Below, in pieces: positions 9,845 to 19,477 of a stretch of 64,000 nucleotides of DNA. Every line of letters starts with the position of its first letter. Within the stretch, counting starts at the first letter, position 1. The stretch is from Sporopachydermia quercuum (taxonomy: Eukaryota > Ascomycota > Sporopachydermiomycetes > Sporopachydermiales > Sporopachydermiaceae): the NCBI GenBank assembly GCA_001599295.1, contig BCGN01000012.1:62001-126000 (forward strand). Direction: 5' to 3'. A program made the translations under genes and the position numbers. Below the pieces are notes generated by a model. That model did not search any database, was not told the DNA's origin, and saw only the letters and a list, made by a program, of their open reading frames with translations.

Positions 9845-11698
9845 ACTGAAGTAGTGATAGGTAGCTTTACTTTGCAATTGATAAGAAGTGTTGATACTTC
9901 TCTTAGATAGTTTCTAGCAGCAACTCAAAAGCAACTGGTTTAAAACTTTATAGCTTTAATAGCTTTAACATATATAAACAGCTATTCTGTTAAGTCAGCT
10001 CCTTAAAACCGATGATGGTGATTGACTGGTGCTGAAGATAAGGAAGGGATAAGAGGACAGAGATGAAATGATGGGGCGATTAGACTTCCTTCCAAGGTGG
10101 GAGGGTAACATATGATGTGATAAGAAAAGTGGAGAATGAGATGTCAATTGAATCGAATATATAGTTTTAGTTTGAATATAATAAAATAGATAAACTTTGA
10201 ATTTCTTTGCTAAATCGAAGAGTTTGAATAGTGAATTTGATAATTGAGATTATTGCTGAATAAAGTATTGATTAAATTGCTAGTATTTTGGGAGGCTGGT
10301 TTCAAGGGTTGTTCAATAGATAAAGGAGCTTCACATACAGCGAAGAACCAGCAAGCGATCGTAGGAATTGAATGTTACGTCATCAGAAAGAGAGATAGTG
10401 ATAAGAGGGAGAAATGTATGGTAATAACCAAGAGACAGTTACAACCATTTGAATATTTATGTAACTTTGAGAAATAGAGCATTTTCTGTAGATAGAAAAC
10501 AGTGTTTGAGTAGTGGTTTGTAATCATAATTAATTCCAATCATTGGAGATGTGGTGTAATGCTGCAATTTAGTCGAACACCTACTTCACTGGTTATTATT
10601 GGATTTCCCAAAACGGTAAATCTTCATGTAATCCGAAAACGGAGAAAACTCATATATCTTCAGTAGCATCCCAGTTTTATAGAACGAATTGAAAGTGAGA
10701 CCCGAAAAAAATCTTGATTTTATTTAATACTGTGTTGTTTTGAAACAGTATGAAATATGAGATATATACCTCTGAAAGAAGATATTGAGAAAAAATTTAA
10801 ACAATAATGGAATTCAATTGTGGATGCTCTTCGGTACAGTGCTTATGATCACGTGAAAAGAAATTCCGGAAAACATAGGTAGAACTGGGGAGAAAGTCAA
10901 GAACGATGAACCTGTCAGATATTCTTATATCTCATTCATTATATAATCAATAAGATAAGGAATTGAAAAAATTATTCAAACTAATTACTAGATATTTTAA
11001 GTGGTATTTCATCAATAGCCTGATACCTAACTCCATTTGAACAGTTCCTACCTATTATTATCTTGTTCTTTCTTGTAACGTCTCCGCTTTCAGTATCATT
11101 TAAGTACATTTATTAACACCATTGTCCGTACATCACTACTCTCAGAAAATTCCTTCTGAAATCTTTGGTACATAAGTTTGTAGCATTTCTTGACAAGCAG
11201 AACTTCTAAAAAAAGAAAAATCAGCCAAATCAGAAGCAGATCAACAAATTCGTACACGAAAAAGTTGTATAGAAGAAATAAAACTGATGAACAAATCGTT
11301 AGAATTCTTGTTGTATCAAGAAATAAGAAACTAGTTCAAGATTGGTTTGACAGGTGAAAGTGAATTTTCATAGAAGGAATAGACCACACTTTGTTCACAG
11401 CTGAAGTGGAATGATCATTGAACTGTGATTGAAGGTGAATAAAGCAGATATACATACACACATCAACAATAACTTCTTACGTTCATTAACAATAGTGCTA
11501 TTGTAACATATCGAAAGAAGCAGAATTAGAACCAAGACATTCATTCGTTAGACAAGTAGAGATTAAGGGCGACAGATAGCTGTCAATTTGGATCACATTA
11601 AAACATCACACAGCATATACGGCAGAGGTATATCGCAGCACTTATTGCCTTTTATAACAATATTATAAGGATATACAAGCATAACCCATACATTTAAA
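9845..11698. promoter_or_regulatory. Long divergent spacer PRC1-CHS7
   Basis: This 1.85-kb spacer lies between divergent genes. A CACGTG lies at 10850-10855. The CHS7-proximal 600 bp are A-rich on the plus strand, like a long leader. A 77-codon frame at 10244-10477 lacks an initiating ATG and looks random. No tRNA or repeat was found. Confidence 0.35.
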
Positions 11699-12622
11699 AT
11701 GGGATTCGGTGACTTTGAATCGATTTGTGAAAAGGTGCCTATTCCCATGTGCCCTTTAATTTCAGTAAACGGTCATGAAGAAGCCGGTTTCATTGACGCT
11801 GGTGTTATTTCATCCTGTTACTCAAGATCGATTGATATAGCAAACACAGTAATATTTCAAGCAGGTGCTTGTTTTATCCACATAGTTACATTATGCGTTT
11901 TGATTTATATTCTGTTAATGGTCCGTCATAAGTATACTGCCATTGGTAGGAGAGAAATCTTGACTTTCTTTTCGATTTGTACTGTTCTATGTATATGGTC
12001 GTTGGTTGTGGATGCAGGTGTTGTACCAGTAGGTTCAGGGCCATATCCTTACTTTGTTGCTGTGCAAAATGGATTATCATCGGCGGCATGTTTATCGTTA
12101 TTTATTAGCGGTCTACTGGGATTTCAATTTTACGAAGACGGAACTTTTCAATCAGTTTATGGTCAAAGAGTTGCTAGTTTTGTTTGGTTTTCCATTGTAT
12201 TCGTTATTTCAATATTAACATTCAAGTCGGTTTGGGACTCCGGTATGAGCTCATCTAATACATTGGCATTATTTATTGTGCTTTATCTTTTCAACGCTAT
12301 ACTGATATTTGCTTATATTGTCTCTCAGTTTGTACTGGTAGTCTTCATGTTGAGAGACTATTGGGCTAGTGGTGCCATCTTACTTGGTGTTTTCTTCTTT
12401 GTCGTGGGCCAAATCATTTTATATGGATTTTCTAAAACTATCTGTCAAAATGTGAATCATTACATTGATGGCCTTTTTTTCGCTACTTTATGCAATATGT
12501 TTACTATTATGATGATTTATAAGTATTGGGATATGATTACTGCTGAGGATTTGGAATTCAGTGTTTCCACGCATCCAGCTGGTGAAGAAAAGGACACTGC
12601 CAGCATTTATACTCGATATTAA
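11699..12622 (+). CDS. CHS7: Chitin synthase export chaperone
   Basis: The protein is 307 aa, close to the usual family size (S. cerevisiae Chs7 is 316). It is an ER membrane protein needed for chitin synthase III (Chs3) to leave the ER. The N-terminus MGFGDFESICEKVPIPMCPLI matches the family start (M-F-DF--IC-K-P-P-C). About seven hydrophobic segments follow. Family motifs include CYSRSIDIANTVIF, KYTAIGRREILTFF, VVDAGVVPVGSGPYPYFVAVQNGL, YWASGAILLGVFFFVVGQ and HYIDGLFFATLCNMFTIMMIYKYWDMITAEDLEF. The C-terminal tail is short and polar. No intron. Confidence 0.97.
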   Translation: MGFGDFESICEKVPIPMCPLISVNGHEEAGFIDAGVISSCYSRSIDIANTVIFQAGACFIHIVTLCVLIYILLMVRHKYTAIGRREILTFFSICTVLCIWSLVVDAGVVPVGSGPYPYFVAVQNGLSSAACLSLFISGLLGFQFYEDGTFQSVYGQRVASFVWFSIVFVISILTFKSVWDSGMSSSNTLALFIVLYLFNAILIFAYIVSQFVLVVFMLRDYWASGAILLGVFFFVVGQIILYGFSKTICQNVNHYIDGLFFATLCNMFTIMMIYKYWDMITAEDLEFSVSTHPAGEEKDTASIYTRY

Positions 12623-13727
12623 TAGAGATGTGGAGATGTGTTGGCATTGAGTTCAAATACATACTTGAAAGTAGGAAAATGGATATAGGATGATAGGATG
12701 AACGGCTTTGTAATTAATGTTAATAAGTAACTTGACAATGATGTTTGAGTTCAAAATAATCTACATACATGTACGTTTGAAGCCTAATGCAGGAACCTGC
12801 TTTAGGCTTGCAGGGAAGGACTGTTCAGAAAAAATAGATAGGTTATGAAAAGAAGAAAGTAAGGTCTATTTTAAGTGTTATTCCTGGACTATCATTTCTT
12901 CATTTGCATTGAATCTAGAGCTGAAAGGTATAAAATCAAAAGGAAACTAGGGTATATTGATAATAATTGAGTTTCTCCTTGCTTGGTGTCCATAGGTCAA
13001 ATCACAATCAAAACCCAGCATAAGGTTTTCTCTGAATGAACTTAACAACCTCCTAAGCTTGGCTTCTAAACCATCGTTGGTTACAACGGTCTTAGTAATT
13101 TTAAGATCATATAAGTGATGAGGAAACAGGAATACTCTGATTATACGAGGACAGCTAAATATGTTCACTTTTATTTTTTCTTTCATTTAATCTCTGTAGA
13201 TCTTGCTTTTTGTCTTGTTTCATATACTGAATAAGTTCACCTCATCTTGAAACTCTCTTACATATTGTTTGCAGACTGCATTTATATTCTTGCATATTTC
13301 ATCACATAGTAGCCAATACTTCAACATCTAGAATTATTAGTGTCATCTTTCAACCCACTAACAAATTATTCTTAACCATCTCTATCTCTTCATTATAATG
13401 AAAAAGTAAACGCAATAGCAATTAAAATAAACAGTGACCCGCTGTTCTTTATTCTATCTTCAATTGTTCTTCTTCCTTCCCATCTTATGTATAGCCCCCT
13501 CAAACCTATCGAATATGGTACATTGCGTCTCATTTCAATTGCTAATGCTAAAACTTTCTTTATTATGGAACCTACAAAGCTGATTTGTGCCTTCCTCGAT
13601 ACTTATTGCTTTTCTTTCCTCTACTCTTACTAACTAGCAAAAAATACAATCAATTTTTAAGGCATTGATTTGATCTGATTATATGTAATTCTCTCCGAAT
13701 AATCAATCTGAAACTGGGGGACACAGA
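12623..13727. other. Spacer CHS7-EFL1
   Basis: This 1.1-kb AT-rich spacer has a strong stem-loop at 12780-12809, listed separately. A 79-codon minus-strand frame at 12947-13186 begins with ATG but shows no recognisable protein features and is treated as chance. The last ~500 bp form the EFL1 promoter side and are rich in T/C runs. Confidence 0.35.
12780..12809. repeat. Near-perfect 14-bp inverted repeat (hairpin)
   Basis: Arm AAGCCTAATGCAGG (12780-12793) faces CCTGCTTTAGGCTT (12796-12809), with one mismatch and only AA between them. A transcript could fold into a tight hairpin. It lies 158 bp after the CHS7 stop, so it may sit in or just past the 3' UTR. Function unknown. Confidence 0.6.
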
Positions 13728-16700
13728 ATGGTAAAAATTCCCGTTGAAACAATCTCTAGGCTGCAAGCGGATCCATCATGTGTTCGCAACATATGCGTAT
13801 TGGCCCATGTAGATCACGGGAAGACTTCATTAACTGATTGTTTATTAAGTAGCAATGGCATCATTTCTCAGAAATTAGCAGGAACTGTAAGATATTTGGA
13901 TTCTCGACCAGATGAGCAGCTCAGAGGAATCACAATGGAATCGTCAGCTATTTCCCTTTACTTTCGAGTACTGAAACGTCAACAGGGTAAAGAGGAACCA
14001 CTGATCAATGAACATTTAATCAATCTGATTGATTCTCCAGGCCATATTGATTTTTCTTATGAAGTATCTGCTGCCTCTAGATTATGTGATGGTTCTATTG
14101 TTTTGGTGGACGTTGTGGAAGGTGTGTGCTCTCAAACGATCACTGTACTAAGGCAGGCTTGGGTAGAGAAAATCAGGCCAATGCTCGTATTGAACAAAAT
14201 TGACAGATTACATTCAGAACTGAAGTTGAGCTCCATAGAAGTTTACCATCATTTGATGCGTGTGATAGAACAAGTGAACTCAGTTCTTGGTTCATTTTTT
14301 GCTGGGGAAAGAATGGAAGATGATTATAAATGGAGAGAAGAATTAGAGAATTTGCATCTAGATGATAGGTCAAAAGCTAATCTTGAATACAAAGAAAAAA
14401 CAGATGATGATTTGTATTTCTCCCCCGAAAAGAATAATGTTGTGTTTGCTAGTGCTGTAGAAGGTTGGGGTTTCAACATAGGTCAATTTGCTGCTATCAT
14501 CGAAAAGAAATCTGGTATGAAACGTGAAGCTCTGAATAAGATATTGTGGGGAGATTATTACTATGATGCCAAGAATAAGAAAGTTCTTACTGCTAAAACA
14601 TTAAGAGGAAGAAATCTGAAACCAATGTTTGTTTCTTTTATTCTTGATAATATTTGGTCTTTATATATTAATGCAGAGGAAAATAATCATGAAAAGTTAG
14701 AAGCAGTAGCTAAATCACTAGAACTAAATATTCCGCCACGTGAATTAAGATCAAAAGACACCCATGTTGTTTTATTGTCTATACTAAGAAAATGGTTACC
14801 GCTATCTTCAGCAGTACTACTTACTGTTATAGAACAATTACCTTCTCCTTTAGAAGCTCAAAAAGTTCGAACACCTATGTTGATAGAGTCTGCTCCTAAT
14901 GGTAACCTGATTGACGAGAAGCTACATGAATCCATGTTATCATGTGATAGTAAGGGACCTATTGGTGCATATGTTTCAAAAATGGTTGCCGTTCCTGTTG
15001 CAGAGTTACCAATAGATGCTCCTTCTCTTACTGAAGAAGAGCTCAGAGAGAAGAATAGACTTGCGAGAATAGCTGCTGTCAAAGCAATACAAGAAGCTGA
15101 AGCTGCTAGGAAACGTGAAGAAGAACGGAAGGCTGATCCATTTTTCTTTGCGGAAGAAGAAGAAGAAACTGACGGAACTTCTGATGAAGATAAAGAAGAT
15201 GCTCCCGAAGAAGAGGTACTTATTGGCTTTACTAGGGTATATTCAGGAACAATTAGAAATGGTGATGAAGTGACAGTGCTACAACCTAAATATGACCCAT
15301 CAAAACCAACAGAGCATGTAACAACGGCCACCATTTCGAAGCTGTACTTGCTCATGGGGAAGGAACTTGTGTCAGTATCTGAAGTTCCTGCTGGAAATAT
15401 CGTTGGTATTGCTGGACTATCAGACGCTCTGGTTAAAAATGGTACTCTTATTCAGCCTGGATGCGTAGGTGTTAATCTTGCAGGTATAAATCTAGATTCC
15501 CCTCCACTTGTAAGAGTTGCAGTAGAATCTGTTGACCCTACAGAGATGGATAAATTAGTTGAAGGTTTAAAGATCTTAAATTACGCTGATCCTTGTGTAG
15601 AGATTTCTTTGCAGGAAACAGGAGAGCATATACTTGCAGCAGCAGGCGAATTACATTTAGAAAGATGTATTAAAGATCTCAAAGATAGATTTGCTCGTAT
15701 TGAAATTCAAGTATCGGAACCTGTAGTTCCATTCAGAGAAACCTTTATCGATACCCCTGACTTACCAGCTCCTAAGAATGCAGCTCTGGGATTGAGTAGA
15801 GGTGTTGATAGAATTAATATAGGTAATAGTGCGAAACTGCAAATACGAGTTGTGCCCTTACCAGAGACGGTCGTGGAATTCCTCACACTGCATGAAAGTT
15901 TAATAAAATCCATCATTGACAAGAAAAACTTGTCTAGTGAAAAGGTTGTTGAGTTTCAAGACAAATTACAATCTTTGCTGAAAGATTTTGAGAGTAAATC
16001 AAGAAAAGCTTGGCCTTTCGAACAAGGAGCAATTGTTGATAGAATAAGTGTATATGGTCCCAAACAAACTGGTGCTAATATCCTTGTTTCTGATGAGAGC
16101 TTCAAATATGCTTCTACTATTCGTAATGCATTTCAATTATCTGTTGGTAAAGGTCCTATTTGTGACGAGCCAGTGCAAGGAATGGCTGTCTTTATTGAAG
16201 AGTTTTCAAAGGAAGATGCTGAAGGTGGAACTACCAACAACGAAGAAGCAAATGCTTTTGAATCATCAGGTGGGGATGTAAGTGGCAGAATCTTATCTGC
16301 TGTTAGAAGTAGTATTAGCAAGGCAATGCAGGATTGGTCTTCTAGAATCATGCTTGCTACATATACTTGTGATATTCAAGCATCTGCTGAAGTTCTTGGT
16401 AAGGTATACGGAGTGGTTACGAAACGCAGGGGAAAAATCATCTCCGAAGAAATGAAAGATGGTACCCCATTTTTTAATATCCATGCAACTATTCCTGTTG
16501 TGGAGGCATTCGGGTTTTCTGACGAGATCAGAAAAAGAACATCTGGAGCTGCCCAACCTCAATTGGTTTTTTCTGGATTTGAAATTCTTGATGAAGATCC
16601 TTATTGGATTCCTACTACTGAAGAAGAGCTTGAAGAACTGGGAGAATTTGCTGAACGAGAGAATATTGCACTGCGATATGTGAACTCTATTAGGAACCGT

Positions 16701-16766
16701 AAGGGTCTATTTGTTGAGCAAAAAGTAGTTGAGAATGCCGAGAAACAGAGAACATTGAAGCATTAG
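13728..16766 (+). CDS. RIA1: Elongation factor-like GTPase of 60S maturation
   Basis: The protein is 1012 aa, an EF-2-like GTPase (EFL1/Ria1). With Sdo1 (SBDS) it releases Tif6/eIF6 from cytoplasmic pre-60S subunits. GTPase motifs are G1 AHVDHGKT (residues 26-33), RGITMESSAISL (switch I), DSPGH (102-106) and NKID (156-159). The EFL1 signature RPDEQLRGITMESSAISLYFRVL separates it from EF-2. A charged, acidic insertion (residues ~445-495, Glu/Ala/Arg-rich then Glu/Asp-rich) precedes domain II (FTRVYSGTIRNGDEVTVLQPKYDP). Domains III-V follow, with GELHLERCIKDLKDRFA. S. cerevisiae Ria1 is 1110 aa, the difference lying mainly in this insertion. CTG codons encode conserved Leu residues here. No EF-2 diphthamide loop is expected in this family. 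Confidence 0.96.
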   Translation: MVKIPVETISRLQADPSCVRNICVLAHVDHGKTSLTDCLLSSNGIISQKLAGTVRYLDSRPDEQLRGITMESSAISLYFRVLKRQQGKEEPLINEHLINLIDSPGHIDFSYEVSAASRLCDGSIVLVDVVEGVCSQTITVLRQAWVEKIRPMLVLNKIDRLHSELKLSSIEVYHHLMRVIEQVNSVLGSFFAGERMEDDYKWREELENLHLDDRSKANLEYKEKTDDDLYFSPEKNNVVFASAVEGWGFNIGQFAAIIEKKSGMKREALNKILWGDYYYDAKNKKVLTAKTLRGRNLKPMFVSFILDNIWSLYINAEENNHEKLEAVAKSLELNIPPRELRSKDTHVVLLSILRKWLPLSSAVLLTVIEQLPSPLEAQKVRTPMLIESAPNGNLIDEKLHESMLSCDSKGPIGAYVSKMVAVPVAELPIDAPSLTEEELREKNRLARIAAVKAIQEAEAARKREEERKADPFFFAEEEEETDGTSDEDKEDAPEEEVLIGFTRVYSGTIRNGDEVTVLQPKYDPSKPTEHVTTATISKLYLLMGKELVSVSEVPAGNIVGIAGLSDALVKNGTLIQPGCVGVNLAGINLDSPPLVRVAVESVDPTEMDKLVEGLKILNYADPCVEISLQETGEHILAAAGELHLERCIKDLKDRFARIEIQVSEPVVPFRETFIDTPDLPAPKNAALGLSRGVDRINIGNSAKLQIRVVPLPETVVEFLTLHESLIKSIIDKKNLSSEKVVEFQDKLQSLLKDFESKSRKAWPFEQGAIVDRISVYGPKQTGANILVSDESFKYASTIRNAFQLSVGKGPICDEPVQGMAVFIEEFSKEDAEGGTTNNEEANAFESSGGDVSGRILSAVRSSISKAMQDWSSRIMLATYTCDIQASAEVLGKVYGVVTKRRGKIISEEMKDGTPFFNIHATIPVVEAFGFSDEIRKRTSGAAQPQLVFSGFEILDEDPYWIPTTEEELEELGEFAERENIALRYVNSIRNRKGLFVEQKVVENAEKQRTLKH

Positions 16767-18181
16767 AAGAATTGGCTTACAAGAGTGGGAAGTGTATATT
16801 AATTAAAGTTGATTAATAGTAAGATAAGGAGGAAATGGTTTTATCTAATGGAGTAGCTTGTAGATAGTTTGTTGGAGGGCTTCATTGAGAATGAAATGTT
16901 CATGTAGTCTGACGACAACAAACAATAAAAATTTATGCAGGGAAATCACTGATATTCATGTATGTAGTTCTTAATTCATAATATTTGATACCTGAAACCC
17001 TGGATCCCTATAAGAACAGTAGAAAGTATCAACAAAAGCATGAAATTCATTATAATTGATGAAATTATTGATCAGTATAAGGTTTCAATATTGCATAATT
17101 CATACAAGGTGATGGCATAATCTCATAATCTCATATGATCGATTACTGTTGATTATGCAGCTCTTAACCTCTGAGAAACTCTCGACTAATATAAATTTAA
17201 CACCCATCTAATGTGAAATCATTAGTAACTCTGTTCCCAAATTTTTAACCTCAATTCATGCCTGATTTTAGTCATAATTCACCAGCTATAACATATTCAA
17301 TTTCTTTGCGAGCATCTCATGCGCAATTCTGCACTAATGCTACCTATGTAACGCTATTTGCTCTTTTCTCTTGCAACTGGCTTTTCTTGCTACTAGACTT
17401 ACTTGCATTAGACACTTTCTACTTTTTTCTCACTTCAGAACTTTCCAATAAAAAAATCCTCATAAACCAATCATACGCTCTCAATCTCTCTTTCTATTCA
17501 ATCCCACGTTCTCACCGTTTTCTCATCGTATTCAAATCATTCAAGTACCAAATTCACATCTCATCTCATAATCTAAACCTAAAACCGAGTCACATGAATC
17601 TGGAACCCAAGCCAAGTTATAAGGTGGAAGTTATCGAAACAGGCAAGAAAAAGAAATAAATGATTGATTGATCGCTAGGAATGATCGAGAGTTGATGATA
17701 TTGATAGCATATTGCTGAGGTAGCTATAAAGGCATAACTGGCTTATATTTTCTAAAAGCAATTGGTAGTTATTTCAGTTGATTATTAGGGCATTTCTAGT
17801 AGTTATATTGAGCGTATGTTGCATGTGGTGTATGAACATAGAGAGTAAGCTGTTCTATTGAGAAGATAGGTGGTACTGACCTAGCATCAGGTAGGAGTGA
17901 TAGGATAAAATAGCCAACCAATTATTACTTTCTATCATTCCTCAGGCCACAAAAATTGGAATTTCTGTCAGATATTGCAATTTTTCTTTATCTAGTTAAG
18001 TATAATACCAACAGAGTATCGTGCAATATTCACGTTCCCCTCCATTCGAATTGTCAAATCTCGATACTTTTACAAAACTTCACACATTTCCCGATTTTGG
18101 AAGCGAAGAATCATATTTAACAGTAACTACATAACGGAACCTCAAGCCTTTTGTCCCAAAAGGTGATAAAGAAGACAGAAA
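16767..18181. other. Spacer EFL1 to IBD2-like gene
   Basis: This 1.4-kb AT-rich spacer holds one uncertain 133-codon frame (17258-17659, listed separately). A 17-nt hairpin (CCTTTTG-TCC-CAAAAGG, 18147-18163) lies 18 nt before the downstream ATG, so it is probably in the 5' leader. No RNA gene was recognised. Confidence 0.35.
17258..17659 (+). CDS. Uncertain small ORF, 133 aa
   Basis: This ATG-initiated frame has a hydrophobic stretch at about residues 35-60 (LFALFSCNWLFLLLDLLALDTFYFF) and a basic ending with a Lys4 C-terminus. No family was recognised. The upstream half has the Phe/Ser/Leu bias expected from AT-rich intergenic DNA. The last ~20 residues (NLEPKPSYKVEVIETGKKKK) look more protein-like, so a short real C-terminal exon cannot be excluded. 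It may be a chance frame. Confidence 0.2.
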   Translation: MPDFSHNSPAITYSISLRASHAQFCTNATYVTLFALFSCNWLFLLLDLLALDTFYFFLTSELSNKKILINQSYALNLSFYSIPRSHRFLIVFKSFKYQIHISSHNLNLKPSHMNLEPKPSYKVEVIETGKKKK

Positions 18182-19477
18182 ATGGGAGCGATCAAACAAG
18201 ATACGAAAACCAGGAATTCTCTCCCTGTGAGTTTATTTAACCCTCATAGCAGACAGATCAGACATCTATCAAAGAAATACATTGAGAAGTATCCATGGCT
18301 TGAAAACGAAAGCACTTTTAAGTTCACGCCATTTGATTCAAGTATAGTTGAAAACAGACCTTATATCACCGTTGAGGATTATTCCAATGACGATATTGAT
18401 GATGACGATGAACAATCCTTAATGGATCGTTATAATTGTCATCATCACGATGGTCATGAGGAAGAGATTGATGAAAGTATAATTGTAGATCTTGTACTTG
18501 GTAAGAAAAGAAAGCATGTTTTTGCTGCAAGAGATTTTACTGATTGTTATATACAATATTCAAAGCATGAATTATTCACACCAGCTTATAAGTCAGATAA
18601 CAGGATAAACGGCGAATATGAAGGAAGTAAAGAATTTAATGAAACAGCCATTACGAAATCAACAAATGGGATAAAAGATAACAGAAATATATTTGATTAT
18701 CAGAACGCAATATTAGCAGAAAATGGCGTTGTTGAAGGTGAACTTCATCCTACTTTTGATTTGTCAAACATTCCAAAGTCAATACTATCATTAAATGGTT
18801 CGAAGTATATGAAGGATCAGGTGATTAGAAGAAGACCACAACCTCAGTCAAAAGCAGGTCTTGAAATCTACAATAATCTATGGAATAATGGGAAGTCTTT
18901 TTTTCGGAATGCCAATGAAAGTGCAATGTCAATGGGGCCAATATCTTTTGAAGAGAATACAACAAGTGAAGTAGGAGAAAATAATGAGAGTAAGAAGAAA
19001 CCAGCTGGTGTTAAGAAGACATCTAATAGTAAGAAGGAAAGCAGGAAAAAATCGTTCAAGAAACCTGAAGGTGTTTCAGATTGGTGGTTATGTCCTCTGT
19101 GTGAGTATGAAATGTATTTTGGAGTGCCACCTGTTAATATGATCAAATGGTATGAAAGAGAAGAGAAAAGAAAGCAAATCGAACGTCGGCACTTATTAGA
19201 GAAGCTGAAAAGAAAAGCAAGACGAGGAGGAGCCACAAGAGGATTAACAAGAGGAGGATCAGAAGGTCCAGGTTTTGCAGGAGACATGCGAGGATTAGGT
19301 AGAAATCATACTGATTCTGATAATGATCAACATTGCAAGAGTGTCGGTGTAAATATAGTAAAACCTCATAATGATCAACTAGATGTTAACTCCGAATATC
19401 ATGAAGAATGCAGCTGTGGTAGTTCTAACCAGCAAAGTCTTCCAGATGGCTACCAAAATTCTGTCAAGAGAAACTGA
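18182..19477 (+). CDS. Fungal protein with IBD2-like cysteine motif
   Basis: The protein is 431 aa. The N-terminal half has mixed charge and an acidic patch (DDIDDDDEQS). The recognisable part is WWLCPLCEYEMYFGVPPVNMIKWYERE near residues 300-325. It closely resembles the C-terminal CLFCEYYMVFGEPPRNMIKWYNR of S. cerevisiae Ibd2 as I recall it. Ibd2 acts in the BUB2 branch of the spindle checkpoint. The CPLC pair, perhaps with a CSCGS pair near the C-terminus, could bind zinc. After the motif comes a strongly basic helix (KRKQIERRHLLEKLKRKARRGG), then a Gly/Arg tract, suggesting nucleic-acid binding or a nuclear signal. The rest does not align by eye with Ibd2, so shared function is inference. 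Confidence 0.65.
   Translation: MGAIKQDTKTRNSLPVSLFNPHSRQIRHLSKKYIEKYPWLENESTFKFTPFDSSIVENRPYITVEDYSNDDIDDDDEQSLMDRYNCHHHDGHEEEIDESIIVDLVLGKKRKHVFAARDFTDCYIQYSKHELFTPAYKSDNRINGEYEGSKEFNETAITKSTNGIKDNRNIFDYQNAILAENGVVEGELHPTFDLSNIPKSILSLNGSKYMKDQVIRRRPQPQSKAGLEIYNNLWNNGKSFFRNANESAMSMGPISFEENTTSEVGENNESKKKPAGVKKTSNSKKESRKKSFKKPEGVSDWWLCPLCEYEMYFGVPPVNMIKWYEREEKRKQIERRHLLEKLKRKARRGGATRGLTRGGSEGPGFAGDMRGLGRNHTDSDNDQHCKSVGVNIVKPHNDQLDVNSEYHEECSCGSSNQQSLPDGYQNSVKRN

Noticed and set aside
10880-10920. GGGGAGAAAGTC as an RNase P RNA CR-I motif
   Set aside because: Only a partial match, and the other conserved regions of RNase P RNA were not found nearby.
14858-15355. 165-codon minus-strand frame inside EFL1
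   Set aside because: It is antisense to a highly conserved coding region and Ser-rich because it mirrors Glu/Asp/Ala codons; no motif of its own.
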